DNA of 50,348 nt from a virus. Of the stretch, positions 1 through 8,627 are shown piece after piece. Below the pieces are notes generated by a model. It made no database searches. It was given only the letters and a program-made list of their open reading frames with translations, and was not told the origin of the DNA. The stretch's first letter is position 1, and each line of letters opens with the position of its first letter. Location of the stretch: positions 1 to 50,348 of the IMG/VR virus record IMGVR_UViG_3300009161_000066, one strand, 5' to 3'. The translations under genes and the position numbers were made by a program.

Positions 1-519
1 AATGGGGTATATACCACAAGTGATCAAACTATTACTGGCAATAAGACATTTAGCAATAAAATAACTGGAAGTATAAGTGGTAATGCAGATGGTAATGCTG
101 GTACTGTTACCAATGGGGTATACATAAATGGATCGTATGCAAATCCTACATGGATTACTAGTTTAGCTGGTAGCAAAGTAAGTGGTAATATAAGTGGCAA
201 TGCTGGTACTGTGACCAATGGAGTGTATACTTCATCAAGTATCAATGTGTTAGCCGATGTAGATACTGTATCTGTTGCACCAACTAATGGACAAACACTT
301 GTTTGGAATACTGGTACAAGTCAATGGAAGCCAGGCACTATTGTTGCTGGCGGCGTAACTAAAATTATTGCGGGAACAAACATTTCAATTAGTCCCACAA
401 ACGGCCTCGGTGATGTTACTATTACATCATCTGCAACTAGTGGTGCCGGGGGTAGTTTGGATTTTGGTACGTTTACTATACCGGCAGGCTTTACACTAGA
501 TTTAGGAACATTTTTATAA
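1..519 (+). CDS. Tail fibre protein, 5'-truncated by window edge
   Basis: The reading frame is open from the first base, so this is the C-terminal 172 residues of a longer gene. It contains repeated units ending in GNAGTVTNGVYT (near residues 31-42 and 66-77), with a partial copy (NGVYTT) at the window edge. Spacing is 35-37 residues and includes SGN(A/I) turns. Such Gly/Asn/Thr repeats are typical of trimeric beta-structured phage tail fibres. The C-terminus is Gly/Ser rich and ends in a short hydrophobic stretch. It lies directly upstream of other tail genes. Role as fibre shaft is inferred from repeat style; receptor specificity cannot be judged. Confidence 0.7.
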   Translation, partial: NGVYTTSDQTITGNKTFSNKITGSISGNADGNAGTVTNGVYINGSYANPTWITSLAGSKVSGNISGNAGTVTNGVYTSSSINVLADVDTVSVAPTNGQTLVWNTGTSQWKPGTIVAGGVTKIIAGTNISISPTNGLGDVTITSSATSGAGGSLDFGTFTIPAGFTLDLGTFL

Positions 520-535
520 AGGTTAGGAGAATACA

Positions 536-1633
536 ATGGCATTACAGATTAGAAGAGGCTTAGCAACAGATAGAGCAGCGGTTACTCCTGCTGCTGGCGA
601 ATTACTATATACCACTGACCAACATAAATTATACGTAGGTGATGGAAGCACTGCCGGTGGAAATCTTATAAGCGGCAGTGGGCTAACTGACGTTGTTAAC
701 GATACAAGTCCGCAATTAGGTGGTGATTTAGATGTTAATGGTAAAAAAATTGTTAGTACCGGAAATGGGAACATTGATTTAGACCCAGCCGGCACTGGAG
801 AGGTTCTCGTAAATGCAAACATTGCTATAACTGGTAACATTATAAAAACTGGTGAGTTAAATATAACTCCAACAACTCTACTAAGTATAGGTAACAATAC
901 TAGTCTAGTAAATGGTAACCTTTACCTTACTAGAAATTCTTATTCAGGAGCAACCGGACAAGGATTTACATTTGCACAACACCACGAAACTGCAGATTCT
1001 GTAAACTTTAATTTTTATAGATCACGAGGAACTGGCACAGTTCCTACTGTAGTAGTAAACGGTGATGATATTGCTGATATTGCATTTATTGGGTGGGACG
1101 GTACAGGGCGGGCAGCAGGTGCTGCGATCAGCGCAACTGTAGAAGGAGTACCAACAACCGGACACATACCTACTAAGGTTAGTTTTGGTACAGACAATGG
1201 GTCTACACTAGCTATTCGTGCAGAATTATCATCAGCTGGTATATGGAAAGTTAACTCTATACAAAATTTGTCAGGGTCAACACTAACATTAACTGCTACT
1301 ACTGTTAACGTTGCTGGAGATCTACAAATTAATGCACAAGGCGATTTAAGATTTGCAGATGCTGACAGTTCAAACTATGTTGCATTTCAGGCTCCTGCGT
1401 CAGTAGGATCTAACATAACATGGACATTACCTAGCACTACTGGCATTGCCGGTGAAGTATTAACTGCAGGTGTTAGTGGTGTATTATCTTGGTCAGCCCC
1501 GCTGGCTAGTGCTGCTCCGGCCTCTGCAACTTCTGCAGGAATGACTGGGCAGATTGCGTTTGATGCTACTCACATTTATGTTTGCATAGCACCTGCCACT
1601 TGGGTTAGAGCTACTCTTGCAACTTGGTCATAA
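536..1633 (+). CDS. Tail fibre-like protein with Mtd-type N-terminal domain
   Basis: A 365-residue structural protein. Residues 1-45 (LQIRRGLATDR..., ELLYTTDQHKLYVGDG) match the short N-terminal module seen in major tropism determinant-like and many marine phage fibre proteins. The middle is Gly/Thr/Asn-rich beta-type sequence. The last 45 residues (GMTGQIAFDATHIYVC..TW) are a recurrent phage fibre C-terminal cap. A clear ribosome site (ttaggaga) precedes the ATG. It sits between a fibre fragment and a large Ig-like structural protein, so a tail-tip or adhesin role is likely; the ligand is unknown. Confidence 0.7.
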   Translation: MALQIRRGLATDRAAVTPAAGELLYTTDQHKLYVGDGSTAGGNLISGSGLTDVVNDTSPQLGGDLDVNGKKIVSTGNGNIDLDPAGTGEVLVNANIAITGNIIKTGELNITPTTLLSIGNNTSLVNGNLYLTRNSYSGATGQGFTFAQHHETADSVNFNFYRSRGTGTVPTVVVNGDDIADIAFIGWDGTGRAAGAAISATVEGVPTTGHIPTKVSFGTDNGSTLAIRAELSSAGIWKVNSIQNLSGSTLTLTATTVNVAGDLQINAQGDLRFADADSSNYVAFQAPASVGSNITWTLPSTTGIAGEVLTAGVSGVLSWSAPLASAAPASATSAGMTGQIAFDATHIYVCIAPATWVRATLATWS

Positions 1634-1635
1634 TT

Positions 1636-3972
1636 ATGCCACTAAGCGTATGGACTGAACATTCTGGATATAGTTTTGGTACTATACAAGAAAGAACCTC
1701 AATAAATCAACTACTGCCAGTTGTTGGTACTGCCACATACTCTGTAATTTCGGGAAAACTTCCCCCAGGTCTTAGAATAGTAGATGATGCTATTATTGGA
1801 TCGGCATTTGAAGTGCCACGTTCAACTGAATTTAAATTTGTAGTACGTGCATCGTATAATAATGAAATTTCAGATAGAACGTTTGCAATTACAGTTGATG
1901 GTGCTGATCAACCAGTGTGGCAAACTGCCGCTGGATCGCTACCTGTTGGCCCTAATAATGTTTATTATATACTTGATAGTTCATACATTGATTTTCAATT
2001 ACTTGCAACAGATCCGGATACTGCTGCCGGACAAAGATTAAAGTATTTCATTGCAAGCAAGGAAGGAACTCTTCCTCCGGGATTAGTGTTGACTGATTCT
2101 GGGAGAATTGTAGGATGGGTACAACCTGCATTGGTTATTCCGGAAACTGCGGGGAATGGATTTTTTGATACTACAGTTTATGATGCTGTAGCATTTGACT
2201 TTGGATATAGATCGTCTAACGGTTATGATAGTTACATTTACGATACTGCAATCTTTGACTACAGTACACCGAGTCTTAGCCCAAAGAAATTAAATCGTAA
2301 CTACGAGTTTATAGTAACTATTACCGACGGTGATACTGAAGTAAAAAGAAAGTTTAAAATTTATGTAGTTGGAGATGATTACTTTAGAGCAGACAATACT
2401 GTTACCACTGCTGGTTCGGGATCATTCATGGTTGATGCAACTTATGTAAGGGCGCCGATATGGGTTACTCCTGCTAACCTTGGAGTACGTAGGGCAAACA
2501 ATTATCAAACTATAAGATTAGACACTTATGAAGATTTAGATTTAGGTCCTATAGTATACTCATTGGACGCAACTAATCCGGATTCTACAGTTAGTATACT
2601 ACCTCCAGGTATGCAATTTGATCAAGGGACTGCTGAAATATTTGGTGTTGTTCCTTACCAACCAGCAATTACTAAAACTTACCATTTTACTGTGACTGCA
2701 ATGAGACTAAGTGATCGTGCAGAAACTGCTACAAGTAAACGTACATTTACTGTACAAGTATTGGGTGAAGTTGAAAGTGTAATGGGGTGGGTTACCGGGT
2801 CTAACTTGGGCAATATCGAAGCTAATTTAATCAGTATGCTATCAGTTACCGCATCAAGCACAATTACAGAATCTGTTATCCTATATGTAAAAACATCGGG
2901 AACATTGCCTCCAGGATTAATCCTTGAGTTAGATGGTGAAATAACTGGAAAAGTTTCGCAATTTAATTTAAATGGTGATCAAGGTCTGATTACGTTTGAT
3001 GCCAGTAATTTTAGTTTAGATGCAGGTACTACTACCGTTGATCGAGTTTACTCCTTTACAGTAGAAGCTCGAGATATTTTAGGGTACAGTGCAATATCAA
3101 GAACATTCAGTCTAACTATTACTACTCCTAATAATAGGTTATACAGTAATATAACTGCAAAACCATATCTTAAGTTGGATCAGCGAGAGTTGTTTAAAAA
3201 CTTTATTAGAAATAGTAATATTTTTGATGCTACTGCAATTTATAGACCCGGTGACAGTAATTTTGGAATTCAAAATGATTTAAAAATGATTGTGTATTCC
3301 GGGATTGAAACTAAAACAGCGGCGCAGGTCGTTTCAGTAGTTGGGCAAAATCACCGTAAGAAACGGTTTAAAATTGGTGATGTTAAAAAAGCACAAGCAA
3401 AGGTTACGGGCACTAACAACCTGTTATATGAAGTAATTTATCTTGATGTTATTGACCCGCTTGAAATAGGTAATAAGACGTTGGATTTAGCAGAGGCAGG
3501 TCCTATAGATCCAATACTAACTACTGTGGATCAAACAAACATTTATTTCAACGGACCATTTGATACACCCACACGATTTTGGGGAAGGCCGCAACCTTAT
3601 TCAGTTACTGCGGACCGCAGTGATGTATACCCAGACGGAGAATTTCGACAGCCGGCAAGCATTTCATTATGGCGCAGACGAATTGAACAGTTAGGATTAC
3701 ATGATCGAAATTACCTGCCGTTATGGATGCGTACTATCCAAGACGGTAGTGTGCAAGAATTAGGATTTGTTAGTGCTATTCCCTTGTGTTTCTGTAAAGT
3801 TGGACGCGGAGATGATATCATGCTTAATATTAAGAACTATCTAAAAACAACACCGGACTTTAGCTTTAATAAAATTGACTATGTGATTGATCGGTACATA
3901 ATAGATTCTGTGACCGGTGATACCACTGATAAATACATCGTATTTAGAAACGACAGGACCATAATAACATGA
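1636..3972 (+). CDS. Large virion structural protein with putative Ig-like repeats
   Basis: A 778-residue protein. I chose the ATG at 1636, two bases after the previous stop, over an in-frame TTG at 1624 inside the upstream gene. At least four segments carry the He_PIG-type signature LPPG(L/M) followed by a G-x-(I/A)-x-G turn. Examples are GKLPPGLRI near the start, GTLPPGLVL, ILPPGMQF and GTLPPGLIL, each followed by a beta-rich FTV-type strand region. The last 200 residues are not repeat-like and include aromatic, basic sequence (SLWRRRIEQLGLHDRNYLP). Similar large proteins occur in tail gene clusters of T4-like marine phages. A cell-surface adhesion or baseplate-peripheral role is inference. 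Confidence 0.6.
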   Translation: MPLSVWTEHSGYSFGTIQERTSINQLLPVVGTATYSVISGKLPPGLRIVDDAIIGSAFEVPRSTEFKFVVRASYNNEISDRTFAITVDGADQPVWQTAAGSLPVGPNNVYYILDSSYIDFQLLATDPDTAAGQRLKYFIASKEGTLPPGLVLTDSGRIVGWVQPALVIPETAGNGFFDTTVYDAVAFDFGYRSSNGYDSYIYDTAIFDYSTPSLSPKKLNRNYEFIVTITDGDTEVKRKFKIYVVGDDYFRADNTVTTAGSGSFMVDATYVRAPIWVTPANLGVRRANNYQTIRLDTYEDLDLGPIVYSLDATNPDSTVSILPPGMQFDQGTAEIFGVVPYQPAITKTYHFTVTAMRLSDRAETATSKRTFTVQVLGEVESVMGWVTGSNLGNIEANLISMLSVTASSTITESVILYVKTSGTLPPGLILELDGEITGKVSQFNLNGDQGLITFDASNFSLDAGTTTVDRVYSFTVEARDILGYSAISRTFSLTITTPNNRLYSNITAKPYLKLDQRELFKNFIRNSNIFDATAIYRPGDSNFGIQNDLKMIVYSGIETKTAAQVVSVVGQNHRKKRFKIGDVKKAQAKVTGTNNLLYEVIYLDVIDPLEIGNKTLDLAEAGPIDPILTTVDQTNIYFNGPFDTPTRFWGRPQPYSVTADRSDVYPDGEFRQPASISLWRRRIEQLGLHDRNYLPLWMRTIQDGSVQELGFVSAIPLCFCKVGRGDDIMLNIKNYLKTTPDFSFNKIDYVIDRYIIDSVTGDTTDKYIVFRNDRTIIT

Positions 3973-4547
3973 CAAGTGCAATAGTATCATCAACCATAGA
4001 CGCTGCTTTTCCAGTGGCAGGCCAAGACAATAACAGTCAAGGATTTAGAGATAATTTCCAAATTACTAAAACTGGACTGGCTCAAGCAGCAACTGAGATA
4101 ACAGATCTACAACTAAACACGGCCAAGTTAAATGCCTCAAACGACTTTGCTGGAAGTATTATCCAGAACGCTGTGACTAATAAACTATACGGCGCAGTTG
4201 CTACAATAATTAGTGTAGAGTCGGGCACCACCACTGTTCAAGTGTCAAACGGTGAATACCATAGGATCACTATTGGAGATAGTGCTACCTTAGAACTAAC
4301 CAACTGGCCAATATTAGACAATCGATTTGCCAAAGTGCGGATACATTTAGAAAATAATGAAGGTGCTCCGCACACTATTACATTTGCAACCAATGCATTG
4401 GCCACTGTGTCAGACGATGACAGTGGTAAATTTACCAGTCATGCAATTATAGTTCCGGCTGGAAAAACAGTCATTGTCGAAGCATGGAAATATGACTATG
4501 GTAACGGCAGTAAAATGTACATTAGATATATTGGTGAGTTTGCCTAA
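3969..4547 (+). CDS. Conserved virion structural protein
   Basis: A 192-residue protein overlapping the upstream gene by ATGA. The N-terminus (DAAFPVAGQDNNSQGFRDNF) is a recognisable element of structural proteins in T4-like marine phages. It is followed by a helical segment (residues 33-55) and then a beta-rich C-terminal half. No enzymatic motif is visible. Position in the tail cluster suggests a fibre-associated or baseplate-associated part. Confidence 0.55.
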   Translation: MTSAIVSSTIDAAFPVAGQDNNSQGFRDNFQITKTGLAQAATEITDLQLNTAKLNASNDFAGSIIQNAVTNKLYGAVATIISVESGTTTVQVSNGEYHRITIGDSATLELTNWPILDNRFAKVRIHLENNEGAPHTITFATNALATVSDDDSGKFTSHAIIVPAGKTVIVEAWKYDYGNGSKMYIRYIGEFA

Positions 4548-4777
4548 TGCATCCATTAGCTGAAGACTTTTCACAATTAAAAGATGCCGAGATTGAATCT
4601 CGTGTGTCTGAGCTTGGGAAAAAATATTGGCAAAGTAGCAACCCTGCTTTGCAAAATCAAATATCTATGTTTTTAGAATTGTACAACGAAGAACTACGAA
4701 GTAGACGGGCAAAAGTCTGGCAGCAACAATACCAAAATAGAGATAAAGGACTTGACAAACTGATCAATGTCAAGTAA
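4547..4777 (+). CDS. Small conserved phage protein, helical
   Basis: 76 residues, starting at the ATG that overlaps the stop of the preceding structural gene (TAATG). The sequence is charged and almost entirely predicted helical (LKDAEIESRVSELGKKYW, then a QNQISMFLELYNEELRSRR helix). It resembles small hypothetical proteins that follow the tail cluster in T4-like phages. No motif gives a function. It is the last gene before a promoter that starts the next unit. Confidence 0.5.
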   Translation: MHPLAEDFSQLKDAEIESRVSELGKKYWQSSNPALQNQISMFLELYNEELRSRRAKVWQQQYQNRDKGLDKLINVK

Positions 4778-4780
4778 AAT
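4752..4780 (+). promoter_or_regulatory. Sigma-70-type promoter, probably leaderless
   Basis: -35 TTGACA at 4752-4757, 17-base spacer, -10 TAAAAT at 4775-4780. The next ATG (4787) lies exactly six bases after the -10 box. The predicted transcript therefore starts at or next to the start codon, and there is no Shine-Dalgarno sequence. The promoter overlaps the end of the upstream gene. Confidence 0.7.
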
Positions 4781-4786
4781 GTCTGT

Positions 4787-5293
4787 ATGCGCACAGACAA
4801 ATATAGTAATCCCGTTTTTAACGAACAAGATTTATTTGATGCTTTGTATCGTGGGCACCAATTTACTGTAAGCGACACTATGCTAGTCGAAGAACGCAGT
4901 CAATCTATACGGGAAATAGAAAATCAACTTGGCTTTAAATTTATAGAGCCGTACGAAACTCACTTTCAGATAACAGAGTATGATAAGTCATGCCAACGTA
5001 TCTGGAACATGCCCGGTGATTACTGTCCAAATTTAGTAGAAATGCTCTACGGAATGTGCTCTACCGAAGAACAAACTAATAGAGTAAGTGAAGAACTAGA
5101 AGCATTTATACAGCACGGAATGATGGATTTGCTGTTTTATTTAAAATATCTAGTAGATACGCTTAGAGCCAATAATGTAGTATGGGGCGTCGGACGAGGC
5201 AGTAGCGTAGCCAGTTATGTGTTATACTTAATTGGTGTTCATAGAATTGACAGCATGAAATATAATTTAGACTGGCATGAATTCTTGAGATAA
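4787..5293 (+). CDS. DnaE-like (DNA polymerase III alpha) fragment protein
   Basis: 168 residues. The last 75 residues resemble the part of bacterial DnaE just before the catalytic aspartates. A helix (ELEAFIQHGMMDLLFYLKYL) is followed by GVGRGSSVASYVLYLIG and then IDSMKYNLDWHEFLR. DnaE has GxGRGSxxGSLVAYxLxIT followed by D(P)LxYxLxFERFL. The protein ends right there, without the PDFDxDF catalytic motif, and no continuation is seen downstream in any frame, so it cannot be a complete polymerase. The N-terminal half (NPVFNEQDLFDALYRGHQF) is phage-specific. It could bind DNA or nucleotide or act as a decoy or regulator; this is inference. The gene seems to be read from a leaderless promoter. Confidence 0.55.
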   Translation: MRTDKYSNPVFNEQDLFDALYRGHQFTVSDTMLVEERSQSIREIENQLGFKFIEPYETHFQITEYDKSCQRIWNMPGDYCPNLVEMLYGMCSTEEQTNRVSEELEAFIQHGMMDLLFYLKYLVDTLRANNVVWGVGRGSSVASYVLYLIGVHRIDSMKYNLDWHEFLR

Positions 5294-5320
5294 GTACTTA
5301 TATAATGTTAGGAGATAACA

Positions 5321-5617
5321 ATGGCAAATAGTGTTTATAGAACAATGCAAGGCAAAGAAATTGACCTTGACAAATTACGTATTAAAAATGAAATGACGTT
5401 AGCAGTGGGTAATGTTAAAGTTAATGCTCGTGGCGACGAATTAGGACCCGGGGGCAAAATCATCAAAAAGCGTGAAGATGTAATGACTGAATATCATACT
5501 CATGCTGACGCAGTGCCTACTAAGGCAGCGAGACCAGCTAAAACTGTTGCACCAACTGCTCCAGTAAACAATGCACCAGATTCAAAATTTGAAGACTTTG
5601 ACTCGGAGGAGAAATGA
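5321..5617 (+). CDS. Conserved T4-like phage protein of unknown function
   Basis: 98 residues with a good ribosome site (ttaggagataaca before ATG). The first 45 residues (MANSVYRTMQGKEIDLDKL, then VGNVKVNARGDELG) are a well-conserved block in T4-like marine phages. The remainder is a disordered Ala/Pro/Lys tail ending in an acidic patch (FEDFDSEEK). It overlaps the GroES-like gene by four bases, so the two are probably translated together. A TATAAT at 5301-5306 lacks a convincing -35 element. Confidence 0.55.
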   Translation: MANSVYRTMQGKEIDLDKLRIKNEMTLAVGNVKVNARGDELGPGGKIIKKREDVMTEYHTHADAVPTKAARPAKTVAPTAPVNNAPDSKFEDFDSEEK

Positions 5618-5961
5618 GTCTCAATGTAGTACGTGGTAAGATTAACCCTATCCGAGATCGTGTACTAATTTCAGATATGGAGTTTGGTGACGAAACAACT
5701 CAATCAGGTATTGTAGTATTATCAGGTAACGGAAAGTCGTCTGGTATTAAGCCACGATGGGGTTGTGTATTTGCAGTTGGTCCTGAGCAAAAAGATGTTA
5801 AAGTTGGCGAATGGATTTATGTAGATCACGGACGTTGGTCTCGAGGTGTTACTATAGAAGACGAGACTGGAACTGAAATCATTATTCGATTAGTTGATAA
5901 TAAGGATATTCTGTTATCATCCGATACTCCACCCGAGGATGTATTGTTTAATAATCTATAA
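5614..5961 (+). CDS. GroES-like co-chaperonin (gp31-like)
   Basis: 115 residues with the GroES core pattern. INPIRDRVLI at residues 11-20 corresponds to IRPLHDRVIV. A mobile-loop region with SGIVVLSG follows, then GxVFAVGP, VKVGEWIYVDH and a C-terminal strand (IIIRLVDNKDIL) matching the end of the GroES barrel. T4 gp31 replaces host GroES so that GroEL can fold the large capsid protein. The same role is likely here but is inferred. The ATGA overlaps upstream and TAATG downstream put it in a tight operon. Confidence 0.75.
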   Translation: MSLNVVRGKINPIRDRVLISDMEFGDETTQSGIVVLSGNGKSSGIKPRWGCVFAVGPEQKDVKVGEWIYVDHGRWSRGVTIEDETGTEIIIRLVDNKDILLSSDTPPEDVLFNNL

Positions 5962-6728
5962 TGATCGTCAAAGTCAATGACTGCAACAAGTTTATTGTTG
6001 CTAACGGATGTAGCATGGCCAGTGGATTTGAATGCACTAGGCCGGAGCAGCAATCACCAGAAGATTGGAATCATGCTTGGCCAAAGCAGTTATGTAACAT
6101 TCTTAACACAAATGGAATAAATCTTAGCAGGCCTGGTCAAAGTAATTGGAGTATTGCTGTTAATACTCAATCTATATTATTACGTGAGCTTAGTCATCGT
6201 AATCCGGCTGATATACTAGTTGTCATAGGTTGGACTGAATTCACCAGAGAAGAGTTTATAACCGATGATGATATATTTTATTTTAACGCTGGATTTAATG
6301 AACATGCTACAAATGGAACATTAGGTAATTATTTAAACCGATCCGATGTGCAACATGCGTACAAGGGATGGATAAGCCAGAGCATAGATAGTCATATGAA
6401 TAGATTTGCGTGGACCTATTGGGGACTAGTAAATTTTTTAAAACATGCTAATATTCCATACTTGTTTTTTAACTCAATATCTACACCTTACAAACCAAAA
6501 GAAGATTTCATGCTATGTGTTGATGCTAATCGACAACAAACTCCTGAATTATGGGACGCGGTATTTAACGATGATAATTACTTGTGTAATTTAACTCAAT
6601 TTGAATGGTTAACTACTAAATGGGGTGCCAATACTGTTGGCAGCGGAGTGGGGCAATATCACTGGGATCCTGTAGCATTAAATGCGTGGGCTAATTATCT
6701 TGCTCAAATTATAAACAAAGAGAAATAA
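5961..6728 (+). CDS. SGNH/GDSL hydrolase-like protein
   Basis: 255 residues. The N-terminal motif FIVANGCSMASGFE carries a Ser in the block I position. It is followed by GQSNWSIAVNTQSIL (block II-like Gly), an ILVVIGWTEFTREE strand (block III-like) and a C-terminal HWDPVALNAWANYL segment where the catalytic His would sit. This matches a family of uncharacterised phage SGNH-like proteins. Substrate is unknown; deacetylation of a host glycan or phage product is possible. A second SGNH-like gene on the other strand lies at 7835-8575. It starts at the TAATG junction with the GroES-like gene. Confidence 0.5.
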   Translation: MIVKVNDCNKFIVANGCSMASGFECTRPEQQSPEDWNHAWPKQLCNILNTNGINLSRPGQSNWSIAVNTQSILLRELSHRNPADILVVIGWTEFTREEFITDDDIFYFNAGFNEHATNGTLGNYLNRSDVQHAYKGWISQSIDSHMNRFAWTYWGLVNFLKHANIPYLFFNSISTPYKPKEDFMLCVDANRQQTPELWDAVFNDDNYLCNLTQFEWLTTKWGANTVGSGVGQYHWDPVALNAWANYLAQIINKEK

Positions 6729-6729
6729 A

Positions 6730-7098
6730 ATGACAAATCCTTTTAGAGATCAAGAAAAATTTATGCGAGCCTGCGATCAAACAGTAGGAGAGATCAATCT
6801 AAATCAGTTTGCGCTGTACTCAAAACTTATTGAAGAAGAATATAAAGAATACAAGCATGCCTGTGACATGAATGACAATGTCGAAGCACTTGATGCACTA
6901 ATTGATATCCTAGTTGTTACTATTGGCACTATCCACAGTATGGGTGCAGATGCCGAGGGTGCATGGAAAGAAGTTATGAAAACTAACTTTGCCAAGATTG
7001 ATTCAGAGACCGGCAAGGTTCGTAAACGAGAAGACGGTAAGGTATTGAAACCCGTAGGGTGGATGCCCCCGGAGTTAGGACAGTATTTGTCCAAATAA
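6730..7098 (+). CDS. MazG/HisE-like NTP pyrophosphohydrolase
   Basis: 122 residues, all-alpha. The metal-binding pattern of the MazG/phosphoribosyl-ATP pyrophosphohydrolase superfamily is visible: LIEEEYKEYKHA (ExxE) around residues 34-45, then EALDALIDILVVTIG (ExxD) at residues 55-69. The C-terminus NFAKIDSETGKVRKREDGKV is typical of the phage branch. The enzyme class hydrolyses non-canonical or excess nucleoside triphosphates. In phages it may alter nucleotide pools or (p)ppGpp, which is inference here. It is the last gene before a terminator. Confidence 0.65.
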   Translation: MTNPFRDQEKFMRACDQTVGEINLNQFALYSKLIEEEYKEYKHACDMNDNVEALDALIDILVVTIGTIHSMGADAEGAWKEVMKTNFAKIDSETGKVRKREDGKVLKPVGWMPPELGQYLSK

Positions 7099-7101
7099 CT
7101 C

Positions 7102-7130
7102 AAAGGGTTTGGATAAACCCTTTCTTTTTA
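7102..7130 (+). terminator. Rho-independent terminator
   Basis: Nine-base-pair stem aaagggttt/aaacccttt (7102-7110 and 7115-7123) with loop ggat, followed by a T-rich run. It closes the 4787-7098 unit. Confidence 0.75.
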
Positions 7131-7141
7131 AAATAAAATTT

Positions 7142-7834
7142 ATGAAAATTCAAGAATATAAACTTAATAATAAAATCATTTGTTTTACCGACGAACTCGA
7201 CGGCGGTGGCGTACTAATAGCTGAAGATATCTGCGACGCAGTCGGGCTTGTATTAGGTGGCACACCTGCTACTAATTGTTTAGAATGGTGTTCTGGTGCA
7301 GGAGTTATCGGGTTTTCGGTGTTAAGTGCCGAGTTATGTACAAATTTAACGCTGCTCGATAGACATGCCCCGTGTAAGGATTTAATAGATCTTACTATTA
7401 AAAAAAATAATTGTGAAGATACTGTGAAATTTATTTTATCAGATAATTTTAAATCAGTTGATAAAAATTTAAAATTTGATCTAATTGTAGCAAACCCTCC
7501 ACATTTTAATGTTGATCCGTATCACGATGCATATACTGATCCTAGAAGATATAAAGACACTGATTGGAAAATTCATGAAGATTTTTTTAACAATGTTGGG
7601 GATTTCTTAACCGATAATGGCAGAATACTTTTAATAGAAAATAGCTGGGGATCTGGCTTGTCTACATTTGATGACATGATTACTAAAAATAACCTTAAAG
7701 TTAATAGACATTTTCATAGTACTAGATTTCCAGTAGACTTATATTACTTAGAAATAACAAGAAAGAATTACTGGCGCCAAGGGCATTTTAGACCCGCAGT
7801 GGATGGCGGATGGGTTTGGATGACTCCAAAGTAA
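7142..7834 (+). CDS. Class I SAM-dependent methyltransferase (NPP motif)
   Basis: 230 residues from the ATG at 7142; a TTG farther upstream lies inside the terminator hairpin and is unlikely. Motif I is LEWCSGAGVIGFSVL (about residues 48-62). The acidic end of strand 2 is LLDRHAP. The catalytic motif IV is IVANPPHFNV (about residues 118-127). NPP(H/Y) is typical of enzymes methylating planar nitrogen groups (adenine, guanine or glutamine N), for example RsmC- or PrmC-like enzymes. The substrate cannot be told from sequence. The C-terminal WxWMTPK tail is lineage-specific. It is convergent with the next gene, with the two stops adjacent. Confidence 0.6.
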   Translation: MKIQEYKLNNKIICFTDELDGGGVLIAEDICDAVGLVLGGTPATNCLEWCSGAGVIGFSVLSAELCTNLTLLDRHAPCKDLIDLTIKKNNCEDTVKFILSDNFKSVDKNLKFDLIVANPPHFNVDPYHDAYTDPRRYKDTDWKIHEDFFNNVGDFLTDNGRILLIENSWGSGLSTFDDMITKNNLKVNRHFHSTRFPVDLYYLEITRKNYWRQGHFRPAVDGGWVWMTPK

Positions 7835-8575
7835 TTAGGTTTTTTCAGTAAAGTCTAATTCAAAGTAATAGTCAACTGATTCAATTGGCTGTACAAAATC
7901 TTCTTTTTTCATATAGAACTGATTGGTTAACAACCAGTTTTCTATTTTATCTGCAAGTATTTTATTATTAGCATCATTCATGTGACATGCTCTAAGTTCT
8001 AGGCCGCCTTTACGAAGAGGGCGCCGGCGCCATATACCCTTATCATCCTGCCAATCTATACGATAATATAAAATATCAATCATGCTAACATCAAATAATG
8101 TACAATTTTCTCCGGTGGGTACTCTACTTAGATCATAATCAAAGCAAGGAATAATTAATGTATCGGGTCGCTTTAATACAATATCTTGTAACATCAGTTG
8201 ATGATATGCAATTTCTTGATCATCGTTCCTTGCATAAATGGCCCAATTGTATGTTGAGAGTAACACATTCCTATCGTACTCTGGAAATTCGCAAACCTTT
8301 AAAAATTCCTCAATTTGACTAACTCCAGGCCAGAATGGCTGTTTCAATTGGGGCAAATGAAATCTACCCCAATTAGTAACCATTATTATACATCGATCAA
8401 ACACAGCATGATTTTTAATAAATTTATCGTAGCTATACCAAAGACTTGATCCTGTACTGGAAAATAATGTTACACTATGACCTTGAGATTTTAATAAGTT
8501 ATACCATGCCTTATCTTTCAATTTTGAAAGAGGGTTAGTGTGTGCAAAACTATCACCGAATATTGCAATTTTCAT
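7835..8575 (-). CDS. SGNH hydrolase-like protein, reverse strand
   Basis: 246 residues from the ATG at 8575, which has GGAG five bases upstream; a GTG at 8590 is less likely. MKIAIFGDSFAHTN is a GDS block I with the nucleophile Ser. TGSSLWYSYDKF gives the block II Gly region and MVTNWGRFHLP a block III-like Asn. ACHMNDANNKILADKI provides the C-terminal His block. It is one of only two reverse-strand genes in the window and converges on the methyltransferase gene. Substrate is unknown. Confidence 0.5.
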   Translation of the reverse strand: MKIAIFGDSFAHTNPLSKLKDKAWYNLLKSQGHSVTLFSSTGSSLWYSYDKFIKNHAVFDRCIIMVTNWGRFHLPQLKQPFWPGVSQIEEFLKVCEFPEYDRNVLLSTYNWAIYARNDDQEIAYHQLMLQDIVLKRPDTLIIPCFDYDLSRVPTGENCTLFDVSMIDILYYRIDWQDDKGIWRRRPLRKGGLELRACHMNDANNKILADKIENWLLTNQFYMKKEDFVQPIESVDYYFELDFTEKT

Positions 8576-8627
8576 AAAGACTCCGAACACTGATATTTAA
8601 TTGTTAAACATAACTTACCAAATAATC

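Noticed and set aside
5301-5306. TATAAT as a promoter for the 5321 gene.
   Set aside because: No acceptable -35 sequence at 16-18 bases; readthrough from the 4752 promoter explains expression.
7109-7141. TTG start for the methyltransferase at 7109.
   Set aside because: It lies inside the terminator stem and has no ribosome site; the ATG at 7142 fits better.
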